A stretch of DNA of 64,000 nucleotides from PSRJ01 sp963825305 (lineage in GTDB: Bacteria; Acidobacteriota; Terriglobia; Bryobacterales; Bryobacteraceae), in assembly GCA_963825305.1 (NCBI GenBank), contig CAWGTA010000012.1:62001-126000 (forward strand). Direction: 5' to 3'. A program made the position numbers and the translations under genes. The stretch's first letter is position 1, and each line of letters starts with the position of its first letter. The notes under the pieces were generated by a model. The model searched no databases. It had not been told where the DNA came from and saw only the letters and a list, made by a program, of their open reading frames with translations. Positions 32,804-41,763 of the stretch are shown in pieces.

Positions 32804-33502
32804 TCAATTTACGTTTTTGGTGCTCCGGTGCTGTTTCACGATCGAGCGGAAGCGGCGCGTCAGTTCGAGAATTCGTTTCTCCTGGCGCATCTCGATCGCT
32901 TCCCGAGGGATCAATTCACCACCCAGGCTGATGGCGCTGGCTCCCGCCTGGATGTATTCGCCCGCGTTCAGTTGATTGATGCCTCCCGCGGCAATCAATG
33001 GCAGATGTGGGAAGGGCCCCTTCATCGCTTTGATATGACTGGCGCCGCCGACCTGGCAACAGGGAAACACGCGGATGAAATCGGGGCGCGATTTCCATGC
33101 GGCCATGATTTCCGTGGGCGTCATGGCGCCCGGAAAAACGACCATATCGTGCTCGGCCGCGAAGTCCACAATCTCGCGATCGTAACCCGCGCTGGTCAAG
33201 AACACCGCTCCCGCGTCCGCAGCCTGGCGCGCCATCTCCACGTCCAGAACGGACCCGGCCCCCACGATCAGATCGCAGTCGCTATTCGCCAGCGACAGGA
33301 GCACCTTCAGGGCCCCCGGCACCGTCATGGTCACTTCCACGATGGGAATGCCGCCGCCTTGCGCCGAATTGGCCGCGAACAGAGCATCCACGGGAGAAGA
33401 CTCTCGAATCGTGGGGATGATTCCGATCTCTTCGATGCAGAACCGAATCTCGTCGCGCCTTAAACTGAGTTTCTCTTTACCGCTCGTCGGAACTGGCAAC
33501 AT
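32804..33502 (-). CDS. KDPG/KHG aldolase-like protein lacking the Schiff-base lysine
   Basis: A 232-residue TIM-barrel protein of the Eda family, which cleaves 2-keto-3-deoxy-6-phosphogluconate or 4-hydroxy-2-oxoglutarate. The catalytic base glutamate is present (E56 in IVEVTMT), as are VGAGSVLD, FLTSAGYD and the phosphate-loop-like AAGGINQLN. The residue aligned with the Schiff-base lysine of E. coli Eda (K133 in FKFFPA) is R144 in FIRVFPC, coded CGC. Without that lysine normal aldolase chemistry is not expected. The 5' end overlaps the upstream MCDYSL gene by 26 nt, so translation may be coupled, or the start may be later. Confidence 0.75.
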   Translation of the reverse strand: MLPVPTSGKEKLSLRRDEIRFCIEEIGIIPTIRESSPVDALFAANSAQGGGIPIVEVTMTVPGALKVLLSLANSDCDLIVGAGSVLDVEMARQAADAGAVFLTSAGYDREIVDFAAEHDMVVFPGAMTPTEIMAAWKSRPDFIRVFPCCQVGGASHIKAMKGPFPHLPLIAAGGINQLNAGEYIQAGASAISLGGELIPREAIEMRQEKRILELTRRFRSIVKQHRSTKNVN

Positions 33503-33989
33503 ACTGTCCTCCCCTCACACCCTGGCTCCGGCCTCGATAGCCCCGGGAGCCGCCCAGCAACACTTTTTTCGCCTGATTCCCCGAAGCCTCGGGCCAATCC
33601 GTTTCGGGAATCGCCTCGTCTTCCCAATGCAGCCGGAGCACCGTCACCTGCTGGCCGCACTCCAGTTGCTGCAGCAGGATTTCTCTGCCGTTGGAGAAGC
33701 GCACGCCGTCGCGGTGCGTGAATGCGTCCGCTGTCCGCTGCACGAACGTGACCTCCTCCGCTGACGACACCTCCAGTTGACCCGCAAGGCGCGCCGGAAT
33801 GCCCTGCAACAGCAAACGCGCCCCGGGAGGTACACAAACAGCCACCGCCATGGAGGGAAATATGGCCTCGTACCAGCGGCGCCGCGGAGACGACATGCCC
33901 AGGCACCCGCTGGGGAACCGCCGCACCACCAGCTTTTCTCCCGTTACCGCCAAACGATTCGACAACCCGGCTAAAGAGTAGTCACACAT
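33477..33989 (-). CDS. MCDYSL conserved protein, unknown function
   Basis: A 170-residue soluble protein starting MCDYSLAGLSNRLAVTGE, a distinctive N-terminus seen in conserved unknown proteins. The rest is beta-rich with AIFPSMAVAVCVPPGARLLL and VTFVQRTADAFTHRDGVRF. AGGTGA lies 4 nt before the ATG. Its end overlaps the aldolase-like gene. No function can be stated. Confidence 0.6.
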   Translation of the reverse strand: MCDYSLAGLSNRLAVTGEKLVVRRFPSGCLGMSSPRRRWYEAIFPSMAVAVCVPPGARLLLQGIPARLAGQLEVSSAEEVTFVQRTADAFTHRDGVRFSNGREILLQQLECGQQVTVLRLHWEDEAIPETDWPEASGNQAKKVLLGGSRGYRGRSQGVRGGQYVASSDER

Positions 33990-34171
33990 GAGCTCACCTG
34001 AATTTGGGTTTCAGGCCTCACGCAGGCCGAAGAACCGTAACGGGTCGGGGTTCGATTCCACTCCAGAATGCCCAGAGTGCCGGAGCAAACAAAAGAGAAT
34101 AATTTTTATGGTGAGAATAAGGGTTTTGTATCAGGCGATCGGCCAGCGCTAACTCCCTCGCCGCCACGCTC

Positions 34172-34795
34172 TTACGAGAGATGTACGATGCCCCGTTGAA
34201 TGGCCGCGGTGGCCGCTTGCGTCCGGTCTTGCACGCCCAATTTGCTCAGAATGTTTTTTACGTGATTTTTCACGGTGTGCTCGGCGATGTTCAGTGAGTA
34301 GGCGATCTGTTTATTGGCGAGGCCGCGCACGATCAGCTCGAGCACCTGCACCTCCCGGGCGCTGAGATCCGGCCGCGGCATCTGGGCCGCCACCGCCGCC
34401 ACGCTCGCGGGCAGATAAGTCTGGCCGGCATGCACCGCCCGGATGGCCTTCAGCAGTTCGTCGTGCAAAACGTCTTTCGTCAGGTAGGATTGCACTCCGG
34501 CCGCCAGCGCCCGGCGGATGTCTTCGTCGCCGCCATAGGTGGTCAGCGCGATCATCCGGGCCTGCGGAAACTCCGCGCGGATCGCGGCGGCCGCCTCGAT
34601 ACCGGACATGACCGGCATCCGCATATCCAGCAGCACAATGTCCGGCAGCAACTTGCGGTATTGTTCCACCGCCTGCTGCCCGTTGCCGACCTCAGCCACC
34701 ACCGTCATATCCGACTGCATGTTGACGATAGTGGTCACGCCCACGCGCGCCACCAAATGATCTTCGGCCACCAGAATGCGAATAGGCGCGCTCAT
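34172..34795 (-). CDS. NarL/FixJ family response regulator
   Basis: A 207-residue protein with a receiver domain (acidic pocket in VAEDH, phospho-acceptor Asp in IVLLDMRMP, conserved Thr and Lys in ALTTYGG and YLTKDV) and a C-terminal LuxR-type helix-turn-helix (LSAREVQVLELIVRGLANKQIAYSL; HTVKNHVKNIL). ATG 34795 overlaps the stop of the sensor kinase gene (ATGA), so the two are translated together and form a two-component pair. It likely regulates transcription; its targets are unknown. The 33990-34171 gap downstream has no clear terminator. Confidence 0.92.
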   Translation of the reverse strand: MSAPIRILVAEDHLVARVGVTTIVNMQSDMTVVAEVGNGQQAVEQYRKLLPDIVLLDMRMPVMSGIEAAAAIRAEFPQARMIALTTYGGDEDIRRALAAGVQSYLTKDVLHDELLKAIRAVHAGQTYLPASVAAVAAQMPRPDLSAREVQVLELIVRGLANKQIAYSLNIAEHTVKNHVKNILSKLGVQDRTQAATAAIQRGIVHLS

Positions 34796-37740
34796 GGCAG
34801 CGGAACCGTGACCTCCAACTCGGTGCCCTCCCCCGGATGGCTGGCCAGGCGCAGCTCGCCCCCCAGCCGCTCGGCTCTCTCGCGCATCCCGATCAGCCCG
34901 AAGTGGCCGCCCACCGCTGAGAAGGCCTCCTGCTGCTCGAAGCCCTTGCCGTTGTCGGCAATCCGCAAATAGATCTTGCGCGCCTCGGTGTGCAGCTTCA
35001 CGCAAATCTTGCTGGCGCCCGAGTGTTTCACCACGTTGGTCACGGCTTCCTGGGCGATCCGCAGCAGGTGCTGCTCCATCTCTTCGGGAAGCGAGCGGCT
35101 CTGGCCCGTGATGTCCACTTCCACGTCGACGCCCGAGCCCGCCACCCACATCTGCGCGCCGGAATTCAACGCGGCCGCCAGGTCGCGCCCTTCCAGCACC
35201 GACGCTCTCAAATCCAGCACCGCGCGGCGCGCCTCCGTCAGGCTGTGGCGCGCCATCTTGCGCGCCAGGTCCAGAAATTGGCGCGCTTTCCCGGAGCCCT
35301 CAGGCAGGATCATGGCCACCGCATCCAGTTGCGAAGAGATCCCCACAAAACCCTGTGCCAGCGTATCGTGAATCTCGCGCGCCAGCCGCGCCCGCTCCTC
35401 CAGCACCAGCGAGAAACGGTAGCGGATCTGCCGCAGCCGCAACTGGTAAATGGCCCAGCCCACCATCAGCACCGCGGCCACCGCCAGCAGCCGGAACCAG
35501 GTGGTTTCGTAGAAGTTGGGGAGCACTTCAAAATTGTAGGCCTTCTCGGTAGCCGGCCCACCGGGCAGTTGGGCCCGCACCACGAACCGATATTTGCCGT
35601 GAGGCAGGCTGTTATAGTCGCTGACCCGCCGGTTTCCGGCGCGCACCCAACCGGGATCCAGGCCTTCCAGCCTGCGCCAATACTGCACCCGCTCGGGCGC
35701 GCTCAGGTTGATGGCCGTGTAGCGGAACTGCACCCGCTCGCTACCGGGCTCCAATTGCGCCGGCTGCGAAACGTCCAGAGGCCGCCCGTCAGCGGTCACA
35801 TCCACCATTTGTAGCGCGGGGGGTTGTGCGGCATGCCGGCGGGCATTGGGATCGATCATCGCCAGCCCGCGGCTGGTGGGAAACCACAAACGCCCGTCGG
35901 CGCTCCGGATTCCTCCGCCGGGAAGCGGGAACCCGGGCGCGCACTGTGCGCTCCGCAGCCCGTCTGCCACTCCGTAGTTGATGGGTTCCAGCGCCCGGAT
36001 CTTGTGATCCGCGAAATCGTGCAATTGCCGCTTAGTGATCCGGCAGATGCCGCGCGTGGTGCTGAGCCAGAGCGCCTCTCCGTCGTCCGCCACGTCGGAA
36101 ATGTTGTCGCTCAACAAGCCGTCTTTGGCGGTGAAGGCGGTGAATTTCCCGTCGCGATACGCGTTCAGCCCGCCGCCAAAAGTCGCTACCCAAATGGTGC
36201 CCTCGCGGTCCTGGTAAATCGCGCGAATCTGGTCGTTGGAGAGCCCTTCGGCGGTAGTGAACTGGCGCTTCTCACTCCCCTTCAGTACCCAGAGGCCCTT
36301 GCCATAAGTCCCAGCCCATATCGAGCCGTCTCGCCCTTCCCACAGCGTGTCGAAGGCGCTATTCAGCAGCGTGCCGCTGGGGATCACGGTCTCCAGCCGG
36401 CTGCCTTTCAGGAGGGACAGCCCCTGCGGCAGAGCCAGCCATAAGCGGCCCGCAGAGTCCTCCAACGTGTCGTACACGGACTCCCGCTGCAGCGGATCCG
36501 GCGGACGGAACGTGCTGAAGTGGCCGCCGTGCATGCGGGACAGCCCCTCGCGCGTACCTACCAGAAGATCGCCCTCGCGCGTGTCGCGTATGGAGAAGAT
36601 CTCGTTGCTGGGCAGGCCGTCCCGCGCCGTAAAGAGCCGTGGGCCGCCGGGCGCAAACTGGACTAACCCGCTGTCGTGAAGTCCGATCCAAAGCCGGCCC
36701 TGGCGGTCCTCGAATACGGTGTCGGGATCGTCACTGGGGAGTCCCTCGGCCTTGCCATAGACCGTGAAGATGTCGTCCCGCAGGCGGGTAAGGCCGTCAC
36801 TCGCCCCTACCCACAAATTGCCTTCGCGGTCTTCAAACAGGCAGCGCACCTGGTCGGGGTATCGGCCGCCGGAACCAGTCAGGGTCGTCACGCGCCCGCT
36901 TTCCAACCGCGCCAATCCCGCGTTCGTGCCGGCCCAGATATTGCCGTCGCGGTCAAGCCACATGGCCCGTAGAAATGGATCGGGTAGCCCATCGCGCGTT
37001 CCGAACCGGCGGATTTTCCCGTCAACCGAACGCTGGATGATCCCTTCGCTGCCGGCAATGAAAAGATTGCCGTGATCGTCGGTGGCCAGGCGGGTGATGA
37101 GATCCCCGCCCAGTGTCGCCGCATCCACCACGGTTACAAACTTGTCACCCTGGCGCTTCACCACCCATCCGAATCCCGCCACCCACAGCTCGTGGTGACG
37201 ATCTTCGTAGACGGTTCGCACACCGCTGGCCGGAAGGTCCTTGCCGGCCCGCAGCACGTGAAACTGCCCGCCCTGAAATTCCACCAGATCCACGCCCGAA
37301 ACTATCCACAGCGTCCCGGTGTGATCCATCAGAAGCGCCCCAATGGCATCGTCGGGCAGCCCGTCCTTAGTCGTATAGGTGTGGAATTTCTTGTTGCGAT
37401 AAAGCGTCAGCCCACTGGAGGTTCCAATCCACAGCGAACCGTCCGGACCCGCTTCCAGGTTGCTGATCGAATTCGACGGCAGATACCCCTGTCCCTTATC
37501 GAAGACCGTGAAATCGTACCCGTCGAAGCGCGCCAGCCCCTCATCGGTGCCCAGCCACAAATACCCGTCGGTGGTCTGCCCGATCGCGCGAATAGTGTCT
37601 TGCGGCAACCCCTGCCCCTGCGTCCACAGCGTGCGTGAATACTGGGTCAACAACTTGTGGGGATCGAGCGCCAGAACGGGGCTCGCCAGAACGCAGCAGA
37701 GTAACGGCAAGAGGAATCGGCGTAACCGCGAAGCTGCCAT
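34792..37740 (-). CDS. hybrid-type sensor histidine kinase with two-component regulator propellers
   Basis: A 982-residue membrane sensor. It has a signal peptide, then many Reg_prop repeats forming two beta-propellers in the periplasm (TDGYLWLGTDEGLARFDGYDF-like units, key words WLGT, GLxxRF, LPSNxI) and a Y_Y_Y domain near 640-730 (KYRFVVRAQLPGG). One membrane helix follows (LLAVAAVLMVGWAIYQLRL), then a HisKA_3 dimerisation domain with LAREIHDTLAQGF and an HATPase_c domain (NVVKHSGA; ADNGKGF). The propellers presumably sense carbohydrate or another extracytoplasmic ligand, as in Bacteroides hybrid systems, though there is no fused regulator here. A TATACT hexamer lies 15 nt upstream on the minus strand. 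Confidence 0.9.
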   Translation of the reverse strand: MAASRLRRFLLPLLCCVLASPVLALDPHKLLTQYSRTLWTQGQGLPQDTIRAIGQTTDGYLWLGTDEGLARFDGYDFTVFDKGQGYLPSNSISNLEAGPDGSLWIGTSSGLTLYRNKKFHTYTTKDGLPDDAIGALLMDHTGTLWIVSGVDLVEFQGGQFHVLRAGKDLPASGVRTVYEDRHHELWVAGFGWVVKRQGDKFVTVVDAATLGGDLITRLATDDHGNLFIAGSEGIIQRSVDGKIRRFGTRDGLPDPFLRAMWLDRDGNIWAGTNAGLARLESGRVTTLTGSGGRYPDQVRCLFEDREGNLWVGASDGLTRLRDDIFTVYGKAEGLPSDDPDTVFEDRQGRLWIGLHDSGLVQFAPGGPRLFTARDGLPSNEIFSIRDTREGDLLVGTREGLSRMHGGHFSTFRPPDPLQRESVYDTLEDSAGRLWLALPQGLSLLKGSRLETVIPSGTLLNSAFDTLWEGRDGSIWAGTYGKGLWVLKGSEKRQFTTAEGLSNDQIRAIYQDREGTIWVATFGGGLNAYRDGKFTAFTAKDGLLSDNISDVADDGEALWLSTTRGICRITKRQLHDFADHKIRALEPINYGVADGLRSAQCAPGFPLPGGGIRSADGRLWFPTSRGLAMIDPNARRHAAQPPALQMVDVTADGRPLDVSQPAQLEPGSERVQFRYTAINLSAPERVQYWRRLEGLDPGWVRAGNRRVSDYNSLPHGKYRFVVRAQLPGGPATEKAYNFEVLPNFYETTWFRLLAVAAVLMVGWAIYQLRLRQIRYRFSLVLEERARLAREIHDTLAQGFVGISSQLDAVAMILPEGSGKARQFLDLARKMARHSLTEARRAVLDLRASVLEGRDLAAALNSGAQMWVAGSGVDVEVDITGQSRSLPEEMEQHLLRIAQEAVTNVVKHSGASKICVKLHTEARKIYLRIADNGKGFEQQEAFSAVGGHFGLIGMRERAERLGGELRLASHPGEGTELEVTVPLP

Positions 37741-37787
37741 AGATTACTAACTTACAGTATAGGAACCTAAAGCAATGCGCACCAGTA

Positions 37788-37815
37788 CCACAGGCGTCCT
37801 TCCTGTGTCTGGTTT
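37788..37815. repeat. R5 hairpin, short degenerate copy
   Basis: CACAGG (37789-37794) and CCTGTG (37802-37807) followed by TCTGGTTT, as at 7521-7563 and 56185-56214. It lies between two minus-strand genes. Confidence 0.55.
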
Positions 37816-37828
37816 ATTCAACTCCTTA

Positions 37829-37855
37829 GAAAAGGCGGCCCCACGAGGAGCCGCC
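37829..37855 (-). terminator. Rho-independent terminator after the secreted small protein
   Basis: On the minus strand GGCGGC (37855-37850) pairs with GCCGCC (37839-37834) and is followed by TTTT. It lies downstream of the gene at 37884-38297 and ahead of the sensor-kinase start. Confidence 0.75.
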
Positions 37856-37883
37856 CGATGAGACACGGTCAGGTTTCGGTGTT

Positions 37884-38297
37884 CTAATGCCGTCCGAGGG
37901 CAATGCTGGCCCGTTGGGCTAAACCGGATTCCCTGGTGAGTTCCGTCTCCCGCGAAGACTTAACGAGAGAAACTCCGTCCTTGGAATCGGGGGCCCACAC
38001 TTTGGCGAGAAAGTAGGTCTCACCGTAACGGTTGAATTCCAGCTCCCCGGTCTCGAGCGGGGTGGAACGGTATTCACCCAGTGTGAGGCACGCGATGGCC
38101 GTGTGGCGGCCACCCTGTTGCCGCACAATCAGCAGGCTGGGCGACTTATGTTCAATCACGTAATCTCCGGCCGGCATCAGCACGTGGCCGACCAGAAATT
38201 GAAACGGAATAGTGGCCACGAGGTCCATTGTCTGGCCCTGAATCTGCGTTGATGTAATGGCGGTGAACAGCGCCGCCGCAAATGCGAATCGCATCAT
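37884..38297 (-). CDS. small secreted protein, unknown function
   Basis: A 137-residue protein with a signal peptide (MMRFAFAAALFTAITSTQIQG) and a beta-rich body (ATIPFQFLVGHVLMPAGDYVIEHK-type, key words FQFLVGH, MPAGDYVI, LLIVRQQGG). Proteins of this plan are frequent in acidobacteria, without a known role. GGAGGAG lies 6 nt before ATG 38297; a longer frame upstream is not supported. A terminator follows at 37829-37855. Confidence 0.65.
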   Translation of the reverse strand: MMRFAFAAALFTAITSTQIQGQTMDLVATIPFQFLVGHVLMPAGDYVIEHKSPSLLIVRQQGGRHTAIACLTLGEYRSTPLETGELEFNRYGETYFLAKVWAPDSKDGVSLVKSSRETELTRESGLAQRASIALGRH

Positions 38298-38400
38298 ATG
38301 GTTCTCCTCCTGAGGCGCCACCGGCATCAGTTTTGAGCCTGTCCCTTGCGCCTCGGACAAGATAGCGTTAACTACTGGCAAACCCCGCCTCGTCCTTACC

Positions 38401-38453
38401 GAGCCGCGACTATCGCCAGCGCTAGGTAACGCCGGCGGTCCTTGCCGCCGGTG
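38401..38453. repeat. R2 paired element
   Basis: A degenerate left half joined by GCGCTAGGTAA to the right half CGCCGGCGGTCCTTGCCGCC. It occupies much of the 38298-38520 gap between divergent genes; the rest holds only the -10 box noted next. Confidence 0.7.
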
Positions 38454-38488
38454 GGGCTCCATAAAGAGCGGGGGCTGTAGCGATGCGG

Positions 38489-38494
38489 TATAAT
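38489..38494 (+). promoter_or_regulatory. -10 element of the sigma factor gene
   Basis: A perfect TATAAT 26 nt before ATG 38521, giving a leader of about 20 nt. No clear -35 box accompanies it. No strong Shine-Dalgarno is present. Confidence 0.5.
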
Positions 38495-38520
38495 TCACAC
38501 CACACTTACTGGGCTCCTTT

Positions 38521-39102
38521 ATGGCGGACCAGACCGGCGACATCACGCAACTGTTGCAGAAGTGGCGCGAGGGCGACCGCGAGGCCGAGAACGAGCTTTT
38601 CCAGCTGGTGTTTCCCAGTCTGCGACGCCTGGCGCACTATCTCATGCGCGGCGAGCGCAAGGGTCACACGCTCCAGCCCACCGAGCTGGTGGATCAGATT
38701 TACTTGCGGCTGGTCGCCGCTAAAGATCGGGATTGGCGGAATCGGCAGCATTTTTTCGCTATCGCTGCTAGAGCTATGCGAAGATACCTGATCGATCATG
38801 CCCGCGGACGACCCAACGCCGAATTCCTCGAAATCGATGGCATTCGTGACTTTCTGCCCGCCGATAGCGCCAAGTTGGATCTGGCGATCACGGTGGACCG
38901 CCTGTTGGACCAACTCGCCCAGACCAAGCCGGAGTGGTGCGACCTGGTAGAGGTGAAGTATTTTCTGGGGCTCACTGACGAAGAGGCCGCGGACGCGCTC
39001 GGCCTGACATTACGCACCATGCAGCGTATGTGGCGCGACGTCCGCCGGTGGTTGTTCGAACAGACAGGTTTCTCGAGTGCCGAACAAAGCGCAGGACGAT
39101 GA
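38521..39102 (+). CDS. ECF-type RNA polymerase sigma factor (acidobacterial/planctomycete type)
   Basis: A 193-residue sigma factor with regions 2 and 4. Region 2 includes FPSLRRLAHYLMRGERKGHTLQ, ELVDQIYLRL, HFFAIAARAMRRYLIDHAR; region 4 ends GLTDEEAADALGLTLRTMQRMWRDVRRWL. This is the TIGR02999-like group usually encoded beside a Ser/Thr kinase, which here overlaps the 3' end by 26 nt. Such kinases may control the sigma factor. Its promoter targets cannot be read here. Confidence 0.88.
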   Translation: MADQTGDITQLLQKWREGDREAENELFQLVFPSLRRLAHYLMRGERKGHTLQPTELVDQIYLRLVAAKDRDWRNRQHFFAIAARAMRRYLIDHARGRPNAEFLEIDGIRDFLPADSAKLDLAITVDRLLDQLAQTKPEWCDLVEVKYFLGLTDEEAADALGLTLRTMQRMWRDVRRWLFEQTGFSSAEQSAGR

Positions 39103-41728
39103 CCTCGTGATGAGCCTGGTCGAACTGGCTCTCGCGCAGGCCCCGGAAGACCGCGACCGCTACCTCCACAGCGCGTGTGCCCACGATTCGCAGCTTTTCG
39201 AAGAGGTCCGTAAATACGTGGAGTGGGAAGAGCGCATGAACGGGTTCCTGCTCGAACCGCTCTATCCCTCGCCTTCCTATAACCTTGCTTTCGAGCCCGG
39301 CGAACTGCTGGATGGCCGCTTCCGCATCGTGAAGGAACTGGCCCAGGGCGGGATGGGCATCGTGTATGAAGCGGTGGATGAAAAACTGGAGCGGCGTATT
39401 GCCATCAAATGCGCCAAGCCCGGTTTCCGCAAGCGGCTGCCGCCCGAAGTGCGCCATGCCACCGAGATCAGCCACCCCAACATCTGCAAGATCTTCGAGT
39501 TCCACACCGCCGCGACCGACCGCGGGGAGATCGATTTCCTCACCATGGAGTTTCTGGAGGGCGAGACGCTCGCCGAGCGTCTGCGGCGCGGACCGCTACC
39601 GGAAGCGCAGGCGCGCGCCATCGCCCAGCAGCTCGCGGCGGGCCTGGCTGCCGCGCATCGCAACCAGGTGATCCATGGAGATCTGAAAAGCAACAACGTC
39701 ATCCTCACCACCGGCGCCGATGGATCCATCCGCGCCGTCATCACGGATTTCGGCCTGGCCCGGCGGCCGGAAACCACACCGCAGACCGTCCGTTCGGGGG
39801 CGCTGGGCGGGACTCCCGATTACATGGCGCCCGAGCTATGGAAGGGTGGAAAGGCCACCGCTGCGTCCGATATCTACGCGCTCGGCGTGATCTTATACGA
39901 ATTGGCCTCGGGCCGAGCACCGTTCCGATCGTCACCGGATGCCCCGTGGGAAGAGCGGCTCCATCCCCGGCCGCCGGCCGTTAGTCCGAAGTGGGACCGC
40001 GTTCTGGCCCGCTGCCTGGAAGCGGACCCCGCGCGGAGATTTCGCAGTGCACACGATGTTGCGCAAGCCCTCGCGCCGCGGTCCCGCCGATGGTACCTGG
40101 CCGCGGCGGCGGCTATCGTGCTGGCCGCCGTCTCGGGCGTGGTTACCTATCAGCGCGCCACCGCGCCGCCCGAAACTGCGCGCTTGGCCCTGCTGCCGTT
40201 CGAATCCACTCCCGGCGAAAAATCGATAGCCCAAAACCTGCTTAATCAAACCGCCGCGCAATTGGCGCAAGTCACAAGCAGCGCGCACACCAAATTCGTT
40301 TTCCTTCCCTGGAGCAAGGTGCTGAGTTCCAAGACCACCAGGCCCGAAGACGCGCGTACGGAGTTAGGGGCTACCCTGGCCCTGCACGGAACGCTGGCAA
40401 CAGAAAATGGGAAGGTGAATCTCCACGTCCAGTTGACCGACGCGAATTCCTTAGCGGACCGAAAGACTTGGGACGCGGTTTACGCTCCGGAAGAACTGCG
40501 GTACGCCCCTGTGGCACTGGCGGGAGTGGTGACCGAAACGTTGCACCTGCCGCCATCGACCGCCGCTACCGTGAACGCGGCAGCGCAGGACGACTACCAA
40601 AAAGGATTGGCGTCGGTACGCCGCCTCGGCACTGGCGTGGACAACGCTCTCGCTCTGTTCGAACGTGCAGTCGCGGCCGATCCGGATTCACCCCTGACGC
40701 ATGCTGCTTTTGCCGAGGCTCAGTGGCGCAAATACCGCGAGATCCGCGATCCGCTTTGGCTCACGCGAACAGAAGAATCGGTGCGACGGGCCCAATTGCG
40801 CAATCCGGATTTGGCGCCCGTGCACCGCGTGGCGGGCTTGCTTCTGTTCAACGCCGGCCGCTACGAGCAGGCCGCGGCGGAGTATCTCAGGGCGATTGAG
40901 CTCGAGCCGAATAATAGCGAGGCGTACCGTCTACTGGGTCGGGCTTACGAAAGCAACAACCAGTTCGATGAGGCTCTGGCCATGTATCGTCGTGCCACCG
41001 AAATCGAACCTCGATACTATGCGAATCATCAGGAGCTGGGCGCGTTCTATATGGATCGATCCAATTACACAGAGGCGGCCAATGAGTTCCAGAAGGCGGT
41101 CGATCTGGCACCCGACGAGCCCAACGCCCATTACGCTCTCGCCAACGCCTTCATTTATCTCGGCCAGTTTGTGGATGCGGAGCGCGAGCTTAAGCTGGCT
41201 TTGGGTTTGAAGGAGACAGTAGCGGAGTTGGAGGCCCTCGGCCTTGACCTCATGTACCAGCGCCACGAGAAAGAAGCGATCCCATATGTTCGGCGCGCTG
41301 CGAGCCTTGCTCCCACAGAGTCGTTGCCGTGGTACTACCTCGGGATTGCCTATAGCCGATTGTCTCAGAAGGCTGAGTCCGAACAGGCCAACCAGCGAGG
41401 ATTCGCGTTGGCCGAGAAGGAAACGGAACGGAATGCTCGTGATGGGCAGGCGCGTGCTTATATGGCATACTTCTCTGCCAGGACGGGAGACCGCCACAGG
41501 GCCGAAACAGAGGCAGCACAGGCCTTGCAACTATCGCCCGCGGACTCGGAAACCCGATGGTTCGTGGCGTTAACTCAGGAGGCTCTGCACCAGCGGGATG
41601 CGACACTTGCCGTGTTGAAGGATGCGCCGCGACAGATGCTTGCGGACCTGAGCCGATGGCCCGACGCGGAAGACTTGAATAAGGATCCCGGCTTCTTACA
41701 ACTATTGGCCTTACATCAGATTAAGTGA
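39077..41728 (+). CDS. Ser/Thr protein kinase with C-terminal TPR domain
   Basis: An 883-residue protein. The kinase domain (about 80-335) has the glycine loop LAQGGMGIVYEA, K111 in IAIK, HGDLKSNN at 200-207 (HGD in place of HRD, so no RD arginine) and DFG at 224-226. A membrane helix lies near 343-362 (WYLAAAAAIVLAAVSGVV), followed by an extracytoplasmic region with about eight TPRs (for example AGRYEQAAAEYLRAIELEPNN). GTG 39077 is used; ATG 39110 is a plausible later start. It overlaps the sigma factor gene, so the pair probably forms one regulatory unit. Confidence 0.9.
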   Translation: MPNKAQDDDLVMSLVELALAQAPEDRDRYLHSACAHDSQLFEEVRKYVEWEERMNGFLLEPLYPSPSYNLAFEPGELLDGRFRIVKELAQGGMGIVYEAVDEKLERRIAIKCAKPGFRKRLPPEVRHATEISHPNICKIFEFHTAATDRGEIDFLTMEFLEGETLAERLRRGPLPEAQARAIAQQLAAGLAAAHRNQVIHGDLKSNNVILTTGADGSIRAVITDFGLARRPETTPQTVRSGALGGTPDYMAPELWKGGKATAASDIYALGVILYELASGRAPFRSSPDAPWEERLHPRPPAVSPKWDRVLARCLEADPARRFRSAHDVAQALAPRSRRWYLAAAAAIVLAAVSGVVTYQRATAPPETARLALLPFESTPGEKSIAQNLLNQTAAQLAQVTSSAHTKFVFLPWSKVLSSKTTRPEDARTELGATLALHGTLATENGKVNLHVQLTDANSLADRKTWDAVYAPEELRYAPVALAGVVTETLHLPPSTAATVNAAAQDDYQKGLASVRRLGTGVDNALALFERAVAADPDSPLTHAAFAEAQWRKYREIRDPLWLTRTEESVRRAQLRNPDLAPVHRVAGLLLFNAGRYEQAAAEYLRAIELEPNNSEAYRLLGRAYESNNQFDEALAMYRRATEIEPRYYANHQELGAFYMDRSNYTEAANEFQKAVDLAPDEPNAHYALANAFIYLGQFVDAERELKLALGLKETVAELEALGLDLMYQRHEKEAIPYVRRAASLAPTESLPWYYLGIAYSRLSQKAESEQANQRGFALAEKETERNARDGQARAYMAYFSARTGDRHRAETEAAQALQLSPADSETRWFVALTQEALHQRDATLAVLKDAPRQMLADLSRWPDAEDLNKDPGFLQLLALHQIK

Positions 41729-41763
41729 GTAGGGAACAACCTGTGTAAACGGAAAAGGAGAAC

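Noticed and set aside
34030..34090. T-arm-like word GGGGTTCGATTCCACTCC, suggesting a tRNA or tmRNA 3' end
   Set aside because: The T stem has mismatches, no acceptor or anticodon stem can be drawn around it and no CCA follows. The 33990-34171 gap otherwise shows nothing.
34796..35149. N-terminal extension of the response regulator
   Set aside because: It reads through the kinase gene in another frame, and ATG 34795 gives the normal receiver start with an ATGA overlap.
39676..39700. HGD in place of HRD in the kinase taken as loss of activity
   Set aside because: The catalytic Asp, Lys111 and DFG are intact; only the RD arginine is missing, which is seen in active non-RD kinases.
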